Assembly (NCBI GenBank): GCA_002842465.1
Contig: PHDA01000014.1
Location: forward strand, 1-64,000
Length of the DNA: 64,000 bases
From: Bacteroidetes bacterium HGW-Bacteroidetes-7
GTDB lineage: Bacteria; Bacteroidota; Bacteroidia; Bacteroidales; UBA932
Direction: 5' to 3'
Part shown: one piece after another, positions 38,710-48,133 of the stretch
Position numbering within the stretch: the stretch's first letter is position 1
How the letters are laid out: each line of letters begins with the position of its first letter
Program-made: the position numbers and the translations under genes
Notes under the pieces: generated by a model
Told to the model about the DNA's origin: nothing
Databases searched by the model: none
What the model saw: the letters and a program-made list of their open reading frames with translations, nothing else

Positions 38710-39627
38710 TTAGAAATTTTTCAAATAGAACTCCAAATCTGCAGGAGTAGCATCCTTTACCAGAACTCTCTTATTGTTGTCTAATAAAAAGATATAAGGA
38801 GTAGCTCTTCTATCATATAACCTCTCCCTTTCAATGGTAAAATCATTATTAAATGCAACTATCCATTCCGGTGTAAACTTACCCGAAGTTGAGAGCCACT
38901 TTTCTGCATCCTCACCTGTATAAACAGCCAGTTTTGTAATCTTGGCGCCAAAAGAGTCAATAACAGATGATTCTTTAATATATTCAAGTGCATATTCACA
39001 GCTATGGCAGTCGGGGTCGTAAAAGAACAACAAAGTATATTGCCCTTTAGTTGTGTGAAGTCTGGACTGCTTTCCCTTTGAGGTTAGAAAAGAGAAATCA
39101 GTTGCAATCTCTCCGGGGCGGTTTTTAAGAGACATTGTAAGCTGATTTTTATATTTTTCTCTAAGGAGGTCATCCATGTTTTCATCTGCACTAAACATTT
39201 CGAGTACCCATATATAGATATCTTCATTTCTATCTTGAGAATTGGGGTCATGAAGCGCCTTTTCTGTCAGATCTACAAGATAATTTTTGACTAAATTATT
39301 GCCTTTAAGGTATGCTGCAGTGAATTTCTTCACAGATTGTTCTGCCACTTCAATAGGACATTGCTGAATGTGGTTAAGATAGATGCTGTAATGTCTGTTT
39401 AACGCAGGGATATTATTCATTAACAATGAATCACCAAAATCTACTCCGTCCCAGAAATGGTCAGCCACATATTTATTCACCTGCGCAGGATCAGAAATTA
39501 CAGATGGTACATTTACCATTTTTAATTCAGCCGGAACCTGTTCCGGAGCCTTGCTATTGTTTTTGCACGATAGTATTCCGGTAAGCGCCAACAGCAGAAA
39601 ACTTTTATATATGTAGTTTGTTCTCAT
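38710..39627 (-). CDS. Thioredoxin-like lipoprotein (DUF5106 type)
   Basis: A 305-aa predicted lipoprotein: the signal peptide ends in LTGILSC with lipid-carrying Cys21. I therefore start at 39625-39627 and not six codons upstream. A helical region (about 45-170) resembling DUF5106 precedes a TlpA-like thioredoxin domain with CHSC at 207-210 and RATPYIFLLD near 275. It is a one-unit relative of the double protein at 6258-7808. A periplasmic thiol-redox role is likely; partners are unknown. It converges on addA with only 15 bases between. Confidence 0.8.
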   Translation of the reverse strand: MRTNYIYKSFLLLALTGILSCKNNSKAPEQVPAELKMVNVPSVISDPAQVNKYVADHFWDGVDFGDSLLMNNIPALNRHYSIYLNHIQQCPIEVAEQSVKKFTAAYLKGNNLVKNYLVDLTEKALHDPNSQDRNEDIYIWVLEMFSADENMDDLLREKYKNQLTMSLKNRPGEIATDFSFLTSKGKQSRLHTTKGQYTLLFFYDPDCHSCEYALEYIKESSVIDSFGAKITKLAVYTGEDAEKWLSTSGKFTPEWIVAFNNDFTIERERLYDRRATPYIFLLDNNKRVLVKDATPADLEFYLKNF

Positions 39628-39650
39628 AGTCTGATAATTTAACAACAGTG

Positions 39651-39658
39651 CAAAAGTA
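39651..39658 (-). promoter_or_regulatory. Predicted -7 box of the thioredoxin-like lipoprotein gene
   Basis: On the minus strand the sequence is TACTTTTG (TAnnTTTG), 23 bases before the chosen ATG. This supports the shorter start. Confidence 0.45.
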
Positions 39659-39723
39659 TGAAACTTGTTGGATAATCTTTTGTTAATTTATATATTTAAA
39701 GGATATTGATTACCGAAATTACC

Positions 39724-41181
39724 ATGAAATATAACAATGATATGAAATCTCAAATTGGAGTCATCGGACTTGCCGTTATGGGTGAAAACCTGGTGCTTAA
39801 TATGGAGAGCAAAGGCTACAAAGTCTCTGTGTTTAACAGAACTAACTCAGTTACCGAAAGGTTTGTAACCGGAAGGGCGCAAAACAAAAAAGTAGCTGGT
39901 TTTCAGACGCTCAAAGAATTTACTGACTCTCTTGAAAGTCCAAAAAAGGTGATGTTGATGGTAAGGGCCGGAGATGCAGTTGATCAGTTGATGGAGACGC
40001 TCTTTCCCCTGTTGGATATGGGAGATATAATTATTGATGGAGGAAACTCCAACCACGCTGACACTACCAGAAGGGTTAAATATGCCGAATCAAAAGGGTT
40101 TTTATACGTAGGAACAGGAATTTCAGGTGGTGAAGAGGGAGCTCTGAAAGGCCCTTCAATTATGCCGGGTGGATCAACTGAAGCGTGGCCACACATCAGA
40201 GATATTTTCAGGAACATATCTGCTAAAGCAGAAGATGGATCACCTTGCTGCGAATGGATAGGGCCCCAAGGGTCAGGTCATTTTGTAAAAATGGTGCATA
40301 ATGGAATAGAGTACGGCGATATGCAACTTATTGCTGAGGCATATTCTGTTATGAAGGAGATGGCAGATTTGCCTAACGAAAAGATGGCTGAGATATTTGA
40401 TATATGGAATAATGGCAAACTTAAGAGCTATCTTATTGAAATTTCAGCTCATATATTAAAATTTAAAGAGGGAAACGGAGACTATCTTATTGACAAAATT
40501 CTTGACCGTGCAGGTCAGAAGGGTACCGGAAAGTTGTCTGTTTTTAATGCGATGGACCTTGGATTGCCACTTAATTTAATTTCAACAGCCGTTTTTGAAC
40601 GTTCACTCTCTTACAGAAAAGAGATGAGAGTCAAAGCATCTGAATTTTACAAAAGAGCCCCCGGTAAATATGCCATACCGGAACCACAGGAGATACACGA
40701 CTCCCTTTATGCCTCAAAGCTAATATCTTACGCACAAGGGTTTGATCTTTTAAGAAGTGCATCCGATGAATTTAAATGGAATCTTAACCTGGCATCAATC
40801 GCCAGAATATGGAGAAACGGATGTATTATAAGGTCTGTTTTCCTTAATAAAATTGCAGAAGCATTTGAAAAAAACCATAAACTTGAAAATCTGCTTATGG
40901 ATAAATATTTTAGAGATGAAATCATGACCTCGCTTCCTGCATGGAGCTCTCTTACTGCAAAAGCCGCAATTGGGGGGTTATCACTACCGGCCTTTTCCTC
41001 TGCACTTAACTATTTCTACTCATTTACCACTGAGAAACTGCCTGCCAACATGATTCAGGCCCAACGTGATTATTTTGGAGCTCATACATTTGAGAGAAGA
41101 GATATGGCATCCGGTGAGTATTTCCACGAAAACTGGACAGGTGAAGGAGGCGACACAAGCTCAAGAGTCTATAATGTGTGA
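39724..41181 (+). CDS. gnd: 6-phosphogluconate dehydrogenase (decarboxylating)
   Basis: A 485-aa NADP-dependent enzyme producing ribulose 5-phosphate. The N-terminal dinucleotide site is IGVIGLAVMGENLVLNM, followed by NRT, MLMVRAG and IIDGGNSNHADT; the active-site block is SGGEEGALKGPSIMPGG, then KMVHNGIEYGDMQL. The start is not certain: ATG at 39724 is used here, but the ATG at 39742 is also good, and an in-frame TTG lies at 39706. It is the first gene of the gnd-zwf-pgl operon. Confidence 0.96.
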   Translation: MKYNNDMKSQIGVIGLAVMGENLVLNMESKGYKVSVFNRTNSVTERFVTGRAQNKKVAGFQTLKEFTDSLESPKKVMLMVRAGDAVDQLMETLFPLLDMGDIIIDGGNSNHADTTRRVKYAESKGFLYVGTGISGGEEGALKGPSIMPGGSTEAWPHIRDIFRNISAKAEDGSPCCEWIGPQGSGHFVKMVHNGIEYGDMQLIAEAYSVMKEMADLPNEKMAEIFDIWNNGKLKSYLIEISAHILKFKEGNGDYLIDKILDRAGQKGTGKLSVFNAMDLGLPLNLISTAVFERSLSYRKEMRVKASEFYKRAPGKYAIPEPQEIHDSLYASKLISYAQGFDLLRSASDEFKWNLNLASIARIWRNGCIIRSVFLNKIAEAFEKNHKLENLLMDKYFRDEIMTSLPAWSSLTAKAAIGGLSLPAFSSALNYFYSFTTEKLPANMIQAQRDYFGAHTFERRDMASGEYFHENWTGEGGDTSSRVYNV

Positions 41182-41198
41182 TTTTTAAAGTTCAAATT

Positions 41199-42686
41199 AT
41201 GGAAAAGCAAATTATTGTAATCTTTGGTGGCTCTGGAGATCTGGCTAAAAGAAAACTTATGCCGGCGCTATATAATCTATATAAAAGTAAAAGTTTTAAG
41301 GGTGATGTCTCAATTCTTGGTGTAGGCAGAACAGCCTTTACAGATAAATCATACAGAGATCATATCACCTCTGATTGGGATGACAAAGATGAGAATTTCA
41401 CAAAAAGAATTTTTTATTTGTCAATTGATCCTGCAAATAATATTGATTATAAGTTACTTAAAGAGAGGTTAGAGCTGTTTGGCCCTTCGGGTTATCTATT
41501 CTACCTTGCAACTCCTCCATCTCTATACGAAACAATTCCTTTAAATCTCAGAGAGGTTGGTTTGAATAGGGAGATTATAGACAAAGAGACGGGAATAACC
41601 TACAGCAGAAGAATAATAATCGAAAAACCATTCGGTTACGATCTCTCAAGCGCGTTAAAGATGAATGCTACCTTGAATCGTGTTTTTGACGAACGTCAGA
41701 TATTCAGAATTGACCACTATCTTGGAAAAGAGACCGTTCAGAACATTCTTGCTTTAAGGTTTGCCAATAGCATATTTGAGCCAATCTGGAACAGACACTA
41801 CATTGACAGGGTTGAAATTACTGCAGTTGAAAATATGGGAATCGGTAGCAGAGGCGGTTTCTATGATGGTGTAGGTGCTCTTAGAGATATGGCGCAAAAT
41901 CATCTTATTCAGCTTCTTGCGCTTGTTGCAATGGAGCCTCCTGTTACTTTTAACCATCAGGAGTTCAGAGAGGAGATTGTAAAAGTTTATAAGTCTCTTA
42001 AACCACTTGAAAAAGATGAAGTTGAGAGTAGGGCGGTGAGGGGTCAATATATTGAGTCCGAAAAAAAGGGCGTAAAGACAAATGGTTACAGGCAAGAGTC
42101 GGGAGTCCCTTCGGATTCATATACAGAGACTTTTCTGGCAATGAAGATAAATATTTCAAACTGGAGATGGGAGGGAGTTCCCTTCTATTTGAGAACAGGA
42201 AAGCAGATGCCTACCAAGGTGACAGAAATTGTAGTCCATTTTAAATCAACTCCTCATAGATTGTTCAGTTGCAGAGAGGATTGTCCTGAACAGAATCAGT
42301 TAATTATTAGAATTCAACCAAATGAAGGTATGGTTCTTAAACTGGATATGAAGATTCCAGGCAGCGGCTTTAGTGTAAAACAGTTTCCAATGGAGTTTAC
42401 ATATGACAAACTTGCCGGTTACTCTACAGATGACGCCTATTCCAGATTGATTGAAGATTGTCTCAATGGTGATGTAACTCTTTTTACCCGCAACGATGCT
42501 GTTGAGTGGAGTTGGAAATACTTCGATGCAATCCTTGAACACTGGAGAGAGAATCCAAAAACTCCACTTTACGGATATCCTGCCGGAAGCTGGGGACCTC
42601 TTGAAAGTGAACAGATAATAAAAGGAAACAAGTGGACAAATCCGTGTAAAAACCTCACAAATACAGATATTTACTGTGAACTCTAA
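41199..42686 (+). CDS. zwf: Glucose-6-phosphate 1-dehydrogenase
   Basis: A 495-aa enzyme oxidising glucose 6-phosphate to 6-phosphogluconolactone. The nucleotide site is IFGGSGDLAKRKLMPALYN at the N-terminus, EKPFGYD is conserved, and RIDHYLGKE carries the catalytic histidine. The ATG at 41199 is chosen because an upstream GTG at 41178 would overlap gnd and precede the Rossmann strand. The zwf stop overlaps the pgl start. Confidence 0.97.
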   Translation: MEKQIIVIFGGSGDLAKRKLMPALYNLYKSKSFKGDVSILGVGRTAFTDKSYRDHITSDWDDKDENFTKRIFYLSIDPANNIDYKLLKERLELFGPSGYLFYLATPPSLYETIPLNLREVGLNREIIDKETGITYSRRIIIEKPFGYDLSSALKMNATLNRVFDERQIFRIDHYLGKETVQNILALRFANSIFEPIWNRHYIDRVEITAVENMGIGSRGGFYDGVGALRDMAQNHLIQLLALVAMEPPVTFNHQEFREEIVKVYKSLKPLEKDEVESRAVRGQYIESEKKGVKTNGYRQESGVPSDSYTETFLAMKINISNWRWEGVPFYLRTGKQMPTKVTEIVVHFKSTPHRLFSCREDCPEQNQLIIRIQPNEGMVLKLDMKIPGSGFSVKQFPMEFTYDKLAGYSTDDAYSRLIEDCLNGDVTLFTRNDAVEWSWKYFDAILEHWRENPKTPLYGYPAGSWGPLESEQIIKGNKWTNPCKNLTNTDIYCEL

Positions 42687-43371
42687 TCATAACATTACTC
42701 AAGGGAGCGAACAACTCACACAACTTTTAATCAGCGAAGTTAACATTGCAGTGAACTCAGGTGCTAACTTTTCGTTGGCAATCTCAGGAGGAAACAGCCC
42801 TGCCAAACTTTTTGAGCTCTGGACTACAAAATATGCAACTGCCATCGAGTGGGAGAAAATTGCACTTTACTGGGTAGATGAAAGGTCAGTACCTCCTGAC
42901 CATCATGAGAGTAATTATGGTAACGCAAAACGATTACTCCTGGATAAAGTGCCATTGTTAAACGATAATATTTACAGGATATTCGGTGAAAATGACCCTA
43001 AAGAGGAGGCAGATAGATACTCAAAACAAGCTCTTATCAATTTACCCCATGCTAACGGTTTTCCTGTATTTGACATGGTTATTTTGGGTGTAGGAGATGA
43101 CGGACACACCTCATCCATTTTTCCCGGTCAGCAAGATTTACTCACCTCTGATAAACCTTTTGCACCCTCGGTAAACCCCAATTCGGGACAAAAAAGAGTT
43201 GCAATGACAGGCAATACAGTCAAATATGCAAAACGACCCCTCTACTTTATTAATGGCATTTCCAAAAGCGATGCAGTAGAAAAGCTTTTGAATATGAAAG
43301 ATAATCCTGAGTACCCTGCTGCGTGGCTTACCCGCTATATGCGCGAACCCTTTATTTTCTGGGACAGATAA
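42676..43371 (+). CDS. pgl: 6-phosphogluconolactonase
   Basis: A 231-aa lactonase of the DevB/NagB-like type, hydrolysing 6-phosphogluconolactone between the Zwf and Gnd steps. Signatures are LAISGGNSPAKLFEL (about 34-48), YWVDERSVPPDHHESNYG and LGVGDDGHTSSIFPG. The start is a GTG at 42676 that overlaps zwf by 11 bases, which suggests translational coupling. The three genes give the complete oxidative branch. Confidence 0.94.
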   Translation: MNSNHNITQGSEQLTQLLISEVNIAVNSGANFSLAISGGNSPAKLFELWTTKYATAIEWEKIALYWVDERSVPPDHHESNYGNAKRLLLDKVPLLNDNIYRIFGENDPKEEADRYSKQALINLPHANGFPVFDMVILGVGDDGHTSSIFPGQQDLLTSDKPFAPSVNPNSGQKRVAMTGNTVKYAKRPLYFINGISKSDAVEKLLNMKDNPEYPAAWLTRYMREPFIFWDR

Positions 43372-43391
43372 TGGATTGTCAAATCAATTTT

Positions 43392-43399
43392 TATCTTTG
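43392..43399 (+). promoter_or_regulatory. Predicted -7 box of the S9 peptidase gene
   Basis: TATCTTTG in the context TTTTTATCTTTGTAAAA is a strong TAnnTTTG match, 28 bases before the ATG at 43428 and just after pgl. It suggests a separate promoter and argues against the longer reading frame starting inside pgl. Confidence 0.6.
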
Positions 43400-43427
43400 T
43401 AAAAGCATATTAAACAATACAAAAACT

Positions 43428-45863
43428 ATGAGAATATCTTTTAAAAAAGTCATTACGCTACTTACACTTACGTTGGTTGCGGCTAGTACACTCTCCTCCC
43501 AGGAGAACCTCCCATTCCAGAAACCACCTAAAGAGATTTTGGATCTGGTAGAGTACGAAAGAGCGCCTACAGTAAGAATGGACTCAAAAAAGGAGTATAT
43601 GTATCTTACATACAGAGATACTTACAGCTCTTTGGATGAACTTAACCAGGAGGAGATGAGACTTGCCGGATTAAGAATTAATCCTATTACAAACATCTCT
43701 ACAGGAACTGCCTATTTCAATAATCTTAAAGTAAGAAAAATTTCAGAAAAAACAGAAATTCAGGTAGATGGATTGCCAAAAAATCCGAAAATTGCAAATA
43801 TCCAATTTTCACCTGATGAGAAGTATCTAGCCTTTACCAATACTACAGCTACAGGCGTAGAGTTGTGGATAGCAGATGTTGCAACAGCCTCGGCTAAAAA
43901 AATTACAGATGCAGTGGTGAATGCAAATCTGAACAATCCATTCACTTGGCTCAGGGACAGTAAATCGCTTCTTGTAAGGATACTTCCGGCAAACAGAGCT
44001 GCTCTTATAGACGAAAAGAGAGAGTTGCCTGCCGGCCCAATCATCTCAATGAGTGATGGAAGAGAGTCGCAGAACAGAACATTCCAGGATCTGCTTAAAA
44101 ACAGAAAAGATGAAGACAACTTTGAGACTCTCATGAAATCAGAACTTAGTATTGTAAATCTTTATGGTGAATCAAAATTGTTCAAAAATGCTGCACTTTA
44201 CGTTGAGGAGAGTATATCACCGGATGGTCAATATGTAATGATAACAACTATCAACAGACCATATTCATACGTAGTACCTATGAACAGGTTCCCGCAGAAA
44301 AGTGTGGTTTATGACATGGAGGGTAATCTGATTAAAGAGGTTAACGAAGTACCTCTTCTTGAGGTGACTCCAAGAGGTTATTCAGCATCACGACCGGGCA
44401 AAAGAGCCATGTCATGGAGGGCAGATAAGCCTGCAACTCTATTCTATGCAGAGGCCCTTGATGGAGGAGACCCATCAGTTAAGGTTGAGTACAGAGATGA
44501 GATTTTCCAGTGGGATGCTCCATTTAATGCAGCTCCGGTATCAATGGCCAAAATTCCTCAAAGATTTGCCCGTTTGTTCTGGGGTAATGATAAATATGCA
44601 TTTTTTGTTGATAGCTGGCAGGAGACCAGAAATTCAAAAACATATCTGTTTAACCCATCTGACCCCTCTCAAAAACCTATAGTGGTTAACGACAGAAATA
44701 CTCAGGATGTTTACTCTGATCCGGGTAACTTCCATTTTGCCAGAAATGAATTTGGACGTCAGGTTATCTCAATTGATAAGGATAACATTTATATGATAGG
44801 GGATGGATTTACGGCAGAAGGGCAGTTTCCTTTTATTGATGAGTTCAACCTGAAGACATTAAAAAAGAAGAGAATCTATCAATCTGCATACACAGATAAA
44901 AAAGAGGATATTATCTCTATCGAAGACCTTAAAAAGGGTATCGTACTTGTAATGATTCAGTCGAAAAATGAGTTTCCTAACTACTATTTCAGAGACATTA
45001 AAAAGAAGGGAGATAACATAACTCAGATAACATTCTTCAAAAACCCATTTGAGAGCATTGCTAATGTTCACAAAGAGGTTATTAAATACATGAGAAAAGA
45101 TGGCATTGAACTTTCAGGCACGCTATATCTGCCTGTAGGTTACGATATGGAAAAGAAAGAGAAGATGCCGCTTTTAATATGGGCCTATCCGAGAGAATTC
45201 AAAGATGCTTCATCTGCAAGCCAGACAACTCAAAACCCCAATCTGTTTACGGCACCATCTTATGGATCATTCATTTACTGGGTAACCAGAGGTTATGTTG
45301 TTCTTCATGACGCTGCATTCCCGATTGTTGGTGAGGGCAAAGAGGAGCCTAACGACACCTTTATTGAGCAACTTGTTGCCAATGCAGAGGCGGCTATTGA
45401 TGCTGTTGACAAGATGGGTTACATTGACAGGACAAAAGTTGGTGTTGGTGGTCACTCTTACGGAGCTTTTATGACTGCTAACCTGCTTTCTTACTCAAAC
45501 TTGTTTGCTTGCGGAGTAGCAAGAAGCGGTGCATACAACAGAACTCTTACCCCTTTTGGATTCCAGAATGAGCAGCGTAACTACTGGGAGGTTCCCGAGG
45601 TTTACACCACTATGTCTCCATTTATGAATGCTTCAAAGATGAAGACTCCAATCTTGCTTGTGCATGGTGAGGCGGATAACAATCCAGGTACTTTTACTTT
45701 GCAGACAGAGAGATATTTCCAGGCTTTGAAAGGTTTGGGTGCCAATGCAAGAATGGTTATTTTGCCTAAGGAGAGTCACAGTTATGTAGCTAAGGAGAAT
45801 ATTTTGCACCTTTTATGGGAGCAGGATAGATTCCTTGAATTGCATTTAAAGGGCAAAAAGTAA
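43428..45863 (+). CDS. S9-family serine peptidase, glutamyl-endopeptidase-like
   Basis: An 811-aa exported peptidase: signal peptide at 1-25, beta-propeller domain and C-terminal alpha/beta-hydrolase. The nucleophile is Ser677 in VGGHSYGAF, the acid lies in HGEADNNPGTF and the histidine in PKESHSYVAKE. The N-terminal block (EYERAPTVRM, then LNQEEMRLAGLRINPITN) resembles the S9D group that includes the chloroplast glutamyl endopeptidase; this recall is from memory. Specificity for Glu is therefore an inference. It probably works in the periplasm on peptides alongside the DPP4-like enzyme at 16475-18589. Confidence 0.85.
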   Translation: MRISFKKVITLLTLTLVAASTLSSQENLPFQKPPKEILDLVEYERAPTVRMDSKKEYMYLTYRDTYSSLDELNQEEMRLAGLRINPITNISTGTAYFNNLKVRKISEKTEIQVDGLPKNPKIANIQFSPDEKYLAFTNTTATGVELWIADVATASAKKITDAVVNANLNNPFTWLRDSKSLLVRILPANRAALIDEKRELPAGPIISMSDGRESQNRTFQDLLKNRKDEDNFETLMKSELSIVNLYGESKLFKNAALYVEESISPDGQYVMITTINRPYSYVVPMNRFPQKSVVYDMEGNLIKEVNEVPLLEVTPRGYSASRPGKRAMSWRADKPATLFYAEALDGGDPSVKVEYRDEIFQWDAPFNAAPVSMAKIPQRFARLFWGNDKYAFFVDSWQETRNSKTYLFNPSDPSQKPIVVNDRNTQDVYSDPGNFHFARNEFGRQVISIDKDNIYMIGDGFTAEGQFPFIDEFNLKTLKKKRIYQSAYTDKKEDIISIEDLKKGIVLVMIQSKNEFPNYYFRDIKKKGDNITQITFFKNPFESIANVHKEVIKYMRKDGIELSGTLYLPVGYDMEKKEKMPLLIWAYPREFKDASSASQTTQNPNLFTAPSYGSFIYWVTRGYVVLHDAAFPIVGEGKEEPNDTFIEQLVANAEAAIDAVDKMGYIDRTKVGVGGHSYGAFMTANLLSYSNLFACGVARSGAYNRTLTPFGFQNEQRNYWEVPEVYTTMSPFMNASKMKTPILLVHGEADNNPGTFTLQTERYFQALKGLGANARMVILPKESHSYVAKENILHLLWEQDRFLELHLKGKK

Positions 45864-45905
45864 TAGAAGGATTTTCCGGGCTGACACTAACAACAGTAGA
45901 AGGTT

Positions 45906-45946
45906 AAAAAAAGGGTCTTGTTAAAAACAAGGCCCTTTTACTTTTT
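45906..45946. terminator. Bidirectional terminator
   Basis: A stem built from AAAAGGGTCTTGTT and AACAAGGCCCTTTT (one mismatch) has T runs on both sides (TTTTACTTTTT on plus, seven T on minus). It separates the converging S9 peptidase and BFD-like genes. Confidence 0.82.
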
Positions 45947-45960
45947 AGTTCACACTTTAA

Positions 45961-46143
45961 TTATTTGCCGGCATACTCATCCAGTATCTCCTGAATATCA
46001 TCTACACATCCGCCGCAGATTGTCCCTGCACCTGTCTCCTCTCCAATATCCTCTACGGTTTTGCAACCTTTCTCCTGAATTGCCTTAATAATCTCGTCGT
46101 TGTAAACCTCGTTACAATTACATATTATTCTTCTTTCGCTCAT
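45961..46143 (-). CDS. Small BFD-like [2Fe-2S] protein
   Basis: A 60-aa protein with the four-cysteine pattern of bacterioferritin-associated ferredoxin: Cys8-x-Cys10 (ICNCNEV) and Cys43-x-x-Cys46 (TICGGCVDD), plus an extra Cys27. The BFD fold binds a 2Fe-2S cluster and is found alone or as a module of nitrite reductases and oxidoreductases. The stand-alone partner is not visible; a bacterioferritin gene is not in the window. It lies 62 bases downstream of the iron alcohol dehydrogenase and may be co-transcribed with it. Confidence 0.85.
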   Translation of the reverse strand: MSERRIICNCNEVYNDEIIKAIQEKGCKTVEDIGEETGAGTICGGCVDDIQEILDEYAGK

Positions 46144-46205
46144 ACTTTTTTATTTTGTGATTAATCTTTTTATCTAATAAACAACAGTTAAGAGGAATTG
46201 TTGAC

Positions 46206-47354
46206 TTAAAGTACACTTTTTAGTATTTCGGCAGCTACTTTCCAATCAACCGATCTGTTCTCTCCTAGTTTAAAATTGCGCTCCTTGAACCTTTTTGATA
46301 TCTCAGAGATTGTCTCCTCACCAATGTTGTTCTCAGATAACTTTATCTTGAATCCCATAGATATGAAGAGTTCTTCAGTTTTTCTGATGGTTAGCTCGAT
46401 TGCTTTATCAGGGTTGCTCTCATCAATTCCGAATATTCTGTTTCCATACTGTAGAATTTTATCTCTCTTCTCATCTTTCAATATACGCATTGTGCCCGGA
46501 AGTATTATTGTAAGTGTGTGAGCATGAGTTAATCCATGAAGTGCAGTCAGTTCGTGACCAATCATATGTGTTGCCCAATCCTGTGATACTCCCATTGAAA
46601 TGAACCCATTCAGAGCCATTGTGGCCGAGAGCATAAAGGTTGACATAGTGTCATAGTCACTTTGATTCTTTTTGATTTTTGGAGCAATCTCAACTATTGT
46701 CTTTAGAATACCCTCTGCCCACCTGTCCATCAGCGGTGACTGGCCGGGAGTTGTTAAATACTGCTCAATAACATGGACAAATGTATCAGCAAGACCGCAT
46801 GCTACCTGAAACTGCGGCAGAGTATAGGTTGTCTCCGGATCAAGAATTGAGAAAACAGGATAGTCTGAGTAAAAGGCGAATTTCTCTTTTGTTGCTTTAT
46901 TTGAAATTACTGCACCTCTGTTCATCTCACTGCCGGTTGCAGGTAGTGTTATTACTGCTGCAAGGGGGAGCGTTTTTGACATAGTGTAATCTCTTTTCAA
47001 TATTATTTCCCAAGGATCCCCACTGTATATTATCCCTGCAGCAACCAGTTTTGATCCATCAACTACAGATCCGCCACCAACAGCAAGAACGAAATCACAG
47101 TTTTTCTCCTTCCCAAGTTTAATTGCCTCTCTAAGCGTTTCAACTGATGGGTTTGGCTCAATTCCCCAGAATTCAAAGTAGGTGTGATGTTTAAGCGCCT
47201 CTTTGACCTGATCGTAAACACCGTTGCCCTTAACACTTCCGCCTCCGAATGTTATAAGAATTCTCTTTCCTGAAGGAATTTCAGTTGCAAGAGAAGAGAT
47301 TGTCCCCTTGCCGAAAATCAGTTTTGTCGGATTGTAAAAGGTAAAATTATTCAT
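46206..47354 (-). CDS. Iron-containing alcohol dehydrogenase (BdhA/YqhD-like)
   Basis: A 382-aa group III metal-dependent alcohol dehydrogenase. The N-terminus FYNPTKLIFGKGTI is typical, the NAD(P) motif is FGGGSVKGNGVYDQV then AVGGGSVVDGSK, and the metal ligands lie in GLADTFVHVIEQY and HELTALHGLTHAH. BdhA and YqhD reduce butanal and other aldehydes with NAD(P)H; the substrate here is not certain. The ATG at 47354 is chosen because a 17-codon upstream extension would include the predicted -7 box region. Confidence 0.9.
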   Translation of the reverse strand: MNNFTFYNPTKLIFGKGTISSLATEIPSGKRILITFGGGSVKGNGVYDQVKEALKHHTYFEFWGIEPNPSVETLREAIKLGKEKNCDFVLAVGGGSVVDGSKLVAAGIIYSGDPWEIILKRDYTMSKTLPLAAVITLPATGSEMNRGAVISNKATKEKFAFYSDYPVFSILDPETTYTLPQFQVACGLADTFVHVIEQYLTTPGQSPLMDRWAEGILKTIVEIAPKIKKNQSDYDTMSTFMLSATMALNGFISMGVSQDWATHMIGHELTALHGLTHAHTLTIILPGTMRILKDEKRDKILQYGNRIFGIDESNPDKAIELTIRKTEELFISMGFKIKLSENNIGEETISEISKRFKERNFKLGENRSVDWKVAAEILKSVL

Positions 47355-47392
47355 ATTATATTTTTTTAAAAAATTCGTATTAACTCTTTGTA

Positions 47393-47400
47393 CAAAAATA
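47393..47400 (-). promoter_or_regulatory. Predicted -7 box of the iron alcohol dehydrogenase gene
   Basis: On the minus strand TATTTTTG (TAnnTTTG) lies 38 bases before the chosen ATG. Confidence 0.4.
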
Positions 47401-47474
47401 AACAATTCAGTTTGGTTAAAGTTTCAATTTCTCAAAATGTTGAACTATTTAAAACAGTAGAAATATATTAAATG

Positions 47475-47501
47475 AAAAACCGGACTCAATAATGAATCCG
47501 G
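47475..47501 (-). terminator. Intrinsic terminator of tRNA-Lys
   Basis: On the minus strand the near-perfect stem CCGGATTC / GAGTCCGG is followed by five T (47475-47479), seven bases beyond the tRNA end. Confidence 0.85.
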
Positions 47502-47507
47502 ATTTCG

Positions 47508-47580
47508 TGGTCCCGGTGGGGATCGAACCCACGACCCCAACATTAAGAGTGTCGTGCTCTACCAACTGAGCTACAGAACC
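47508..47580 (-). tRNA. tRNA-Lys (anticodon CTT)
   Basis: A complete 73-nt cloverleaf: acceptor GGTTCTG with CGGGACC, D-arm TAGCTCAGTTGGTAGAGCA, anticodon loop CTCTTAA (anticodon CTT, decoding AAG) and T-arm GTGGGTTCGATCCCCAC. The CCA end is not encoded. Confidence 0.95.
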
Positions 47581-47638
47581 GTTTGGGAGTGCAAATTTAT
47601 AAATTTAATGCACTCACAGTCAATTTTTTTCTCTTTTT

Positions 47639-48067
47639 TTATTTTTGAGATTTTAGTAGATCACGTATCTCTGTAAGAAGTTGAATATCAGCAGCAGGAG
47701 GAGGCGGTGTTGATGGGGCAGGGGCCTCTTCTTTTTTTCGGTTAAGATTGTTCATGACCTTGATCATCATGAAGATAGAGAAAGCAATTATCAGAAAGTC
47801 AAATGTTACCTGAATGAAAGCACCATAATTTATGGTCACTGCAGGGTTTAAAACAGCGCCGGCAGCGTCAAGTATTTCTCCCTTTACAATAATTTTTAGA
47901 TCTGTAAAATTCACACCGCCAATTAGTAAGCCAAGAGGTGGCATAATAACATCAGAGACAAAAGAGCTTACGATTTTACCGAATGCTCCGCCAATAATGA
48001 TACCTACAGCCATGTCTACGACGTTGCCACGCATTGCGAATTTTTTGAATTCTTCTATAAGTTTCAT
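47639..48067 (-). CDS. mscL: Large-conductance mechanosensitive channel
   Basis: A 142-aa pentameric membrane channel that opens under hypo-osmotic stress. It has the N-terminal amphipathic helix ([20 protein letters not shown]), two membrane helices (about 15-45 and 80-105) and a proline-rich linker leading to a C-terminal helix ([12 protein letters not shown]). The ATG at 48065-48067 gives the canonical N-terminus; an upstream ATG adds eleven residues of no known role. Confidence 0.96.
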   Translation of the reverse strand: MKLIEEFKKFAMRGNVVDMAVGIIIGGAFGKIVSSFVSDVIMPPLGLLIGGVNFTDLKIIVKGEILDAAGAVLNPAVTINYGAFIQVTFDFLIIAFSIFMMIKVMNNLNRKKEEAPAPSTPPPPAADIQLLTEIRDLLKSQK

Positions 48068-48108
48068 AGGATTAGTTTTAAGTTCTCTCAAATTTAACAA
48101 ACATTAGT

Positions 48109-48116
48109 TAATTTTG
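48109..48116 (+). promoter_or_regulatory. Predicted -7 box of the AspT/YidE-type transporter gene
   Basis: TAATTTTG followed by C fits TAnnTTTG. It lies 17 bases before the ATG at 48134 and only eight before an upstream ATG at 48125, so it favours the later start. Confidence 0.45.
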
Positions 48117-48133
48117 CCCAAAATATGTTCATT

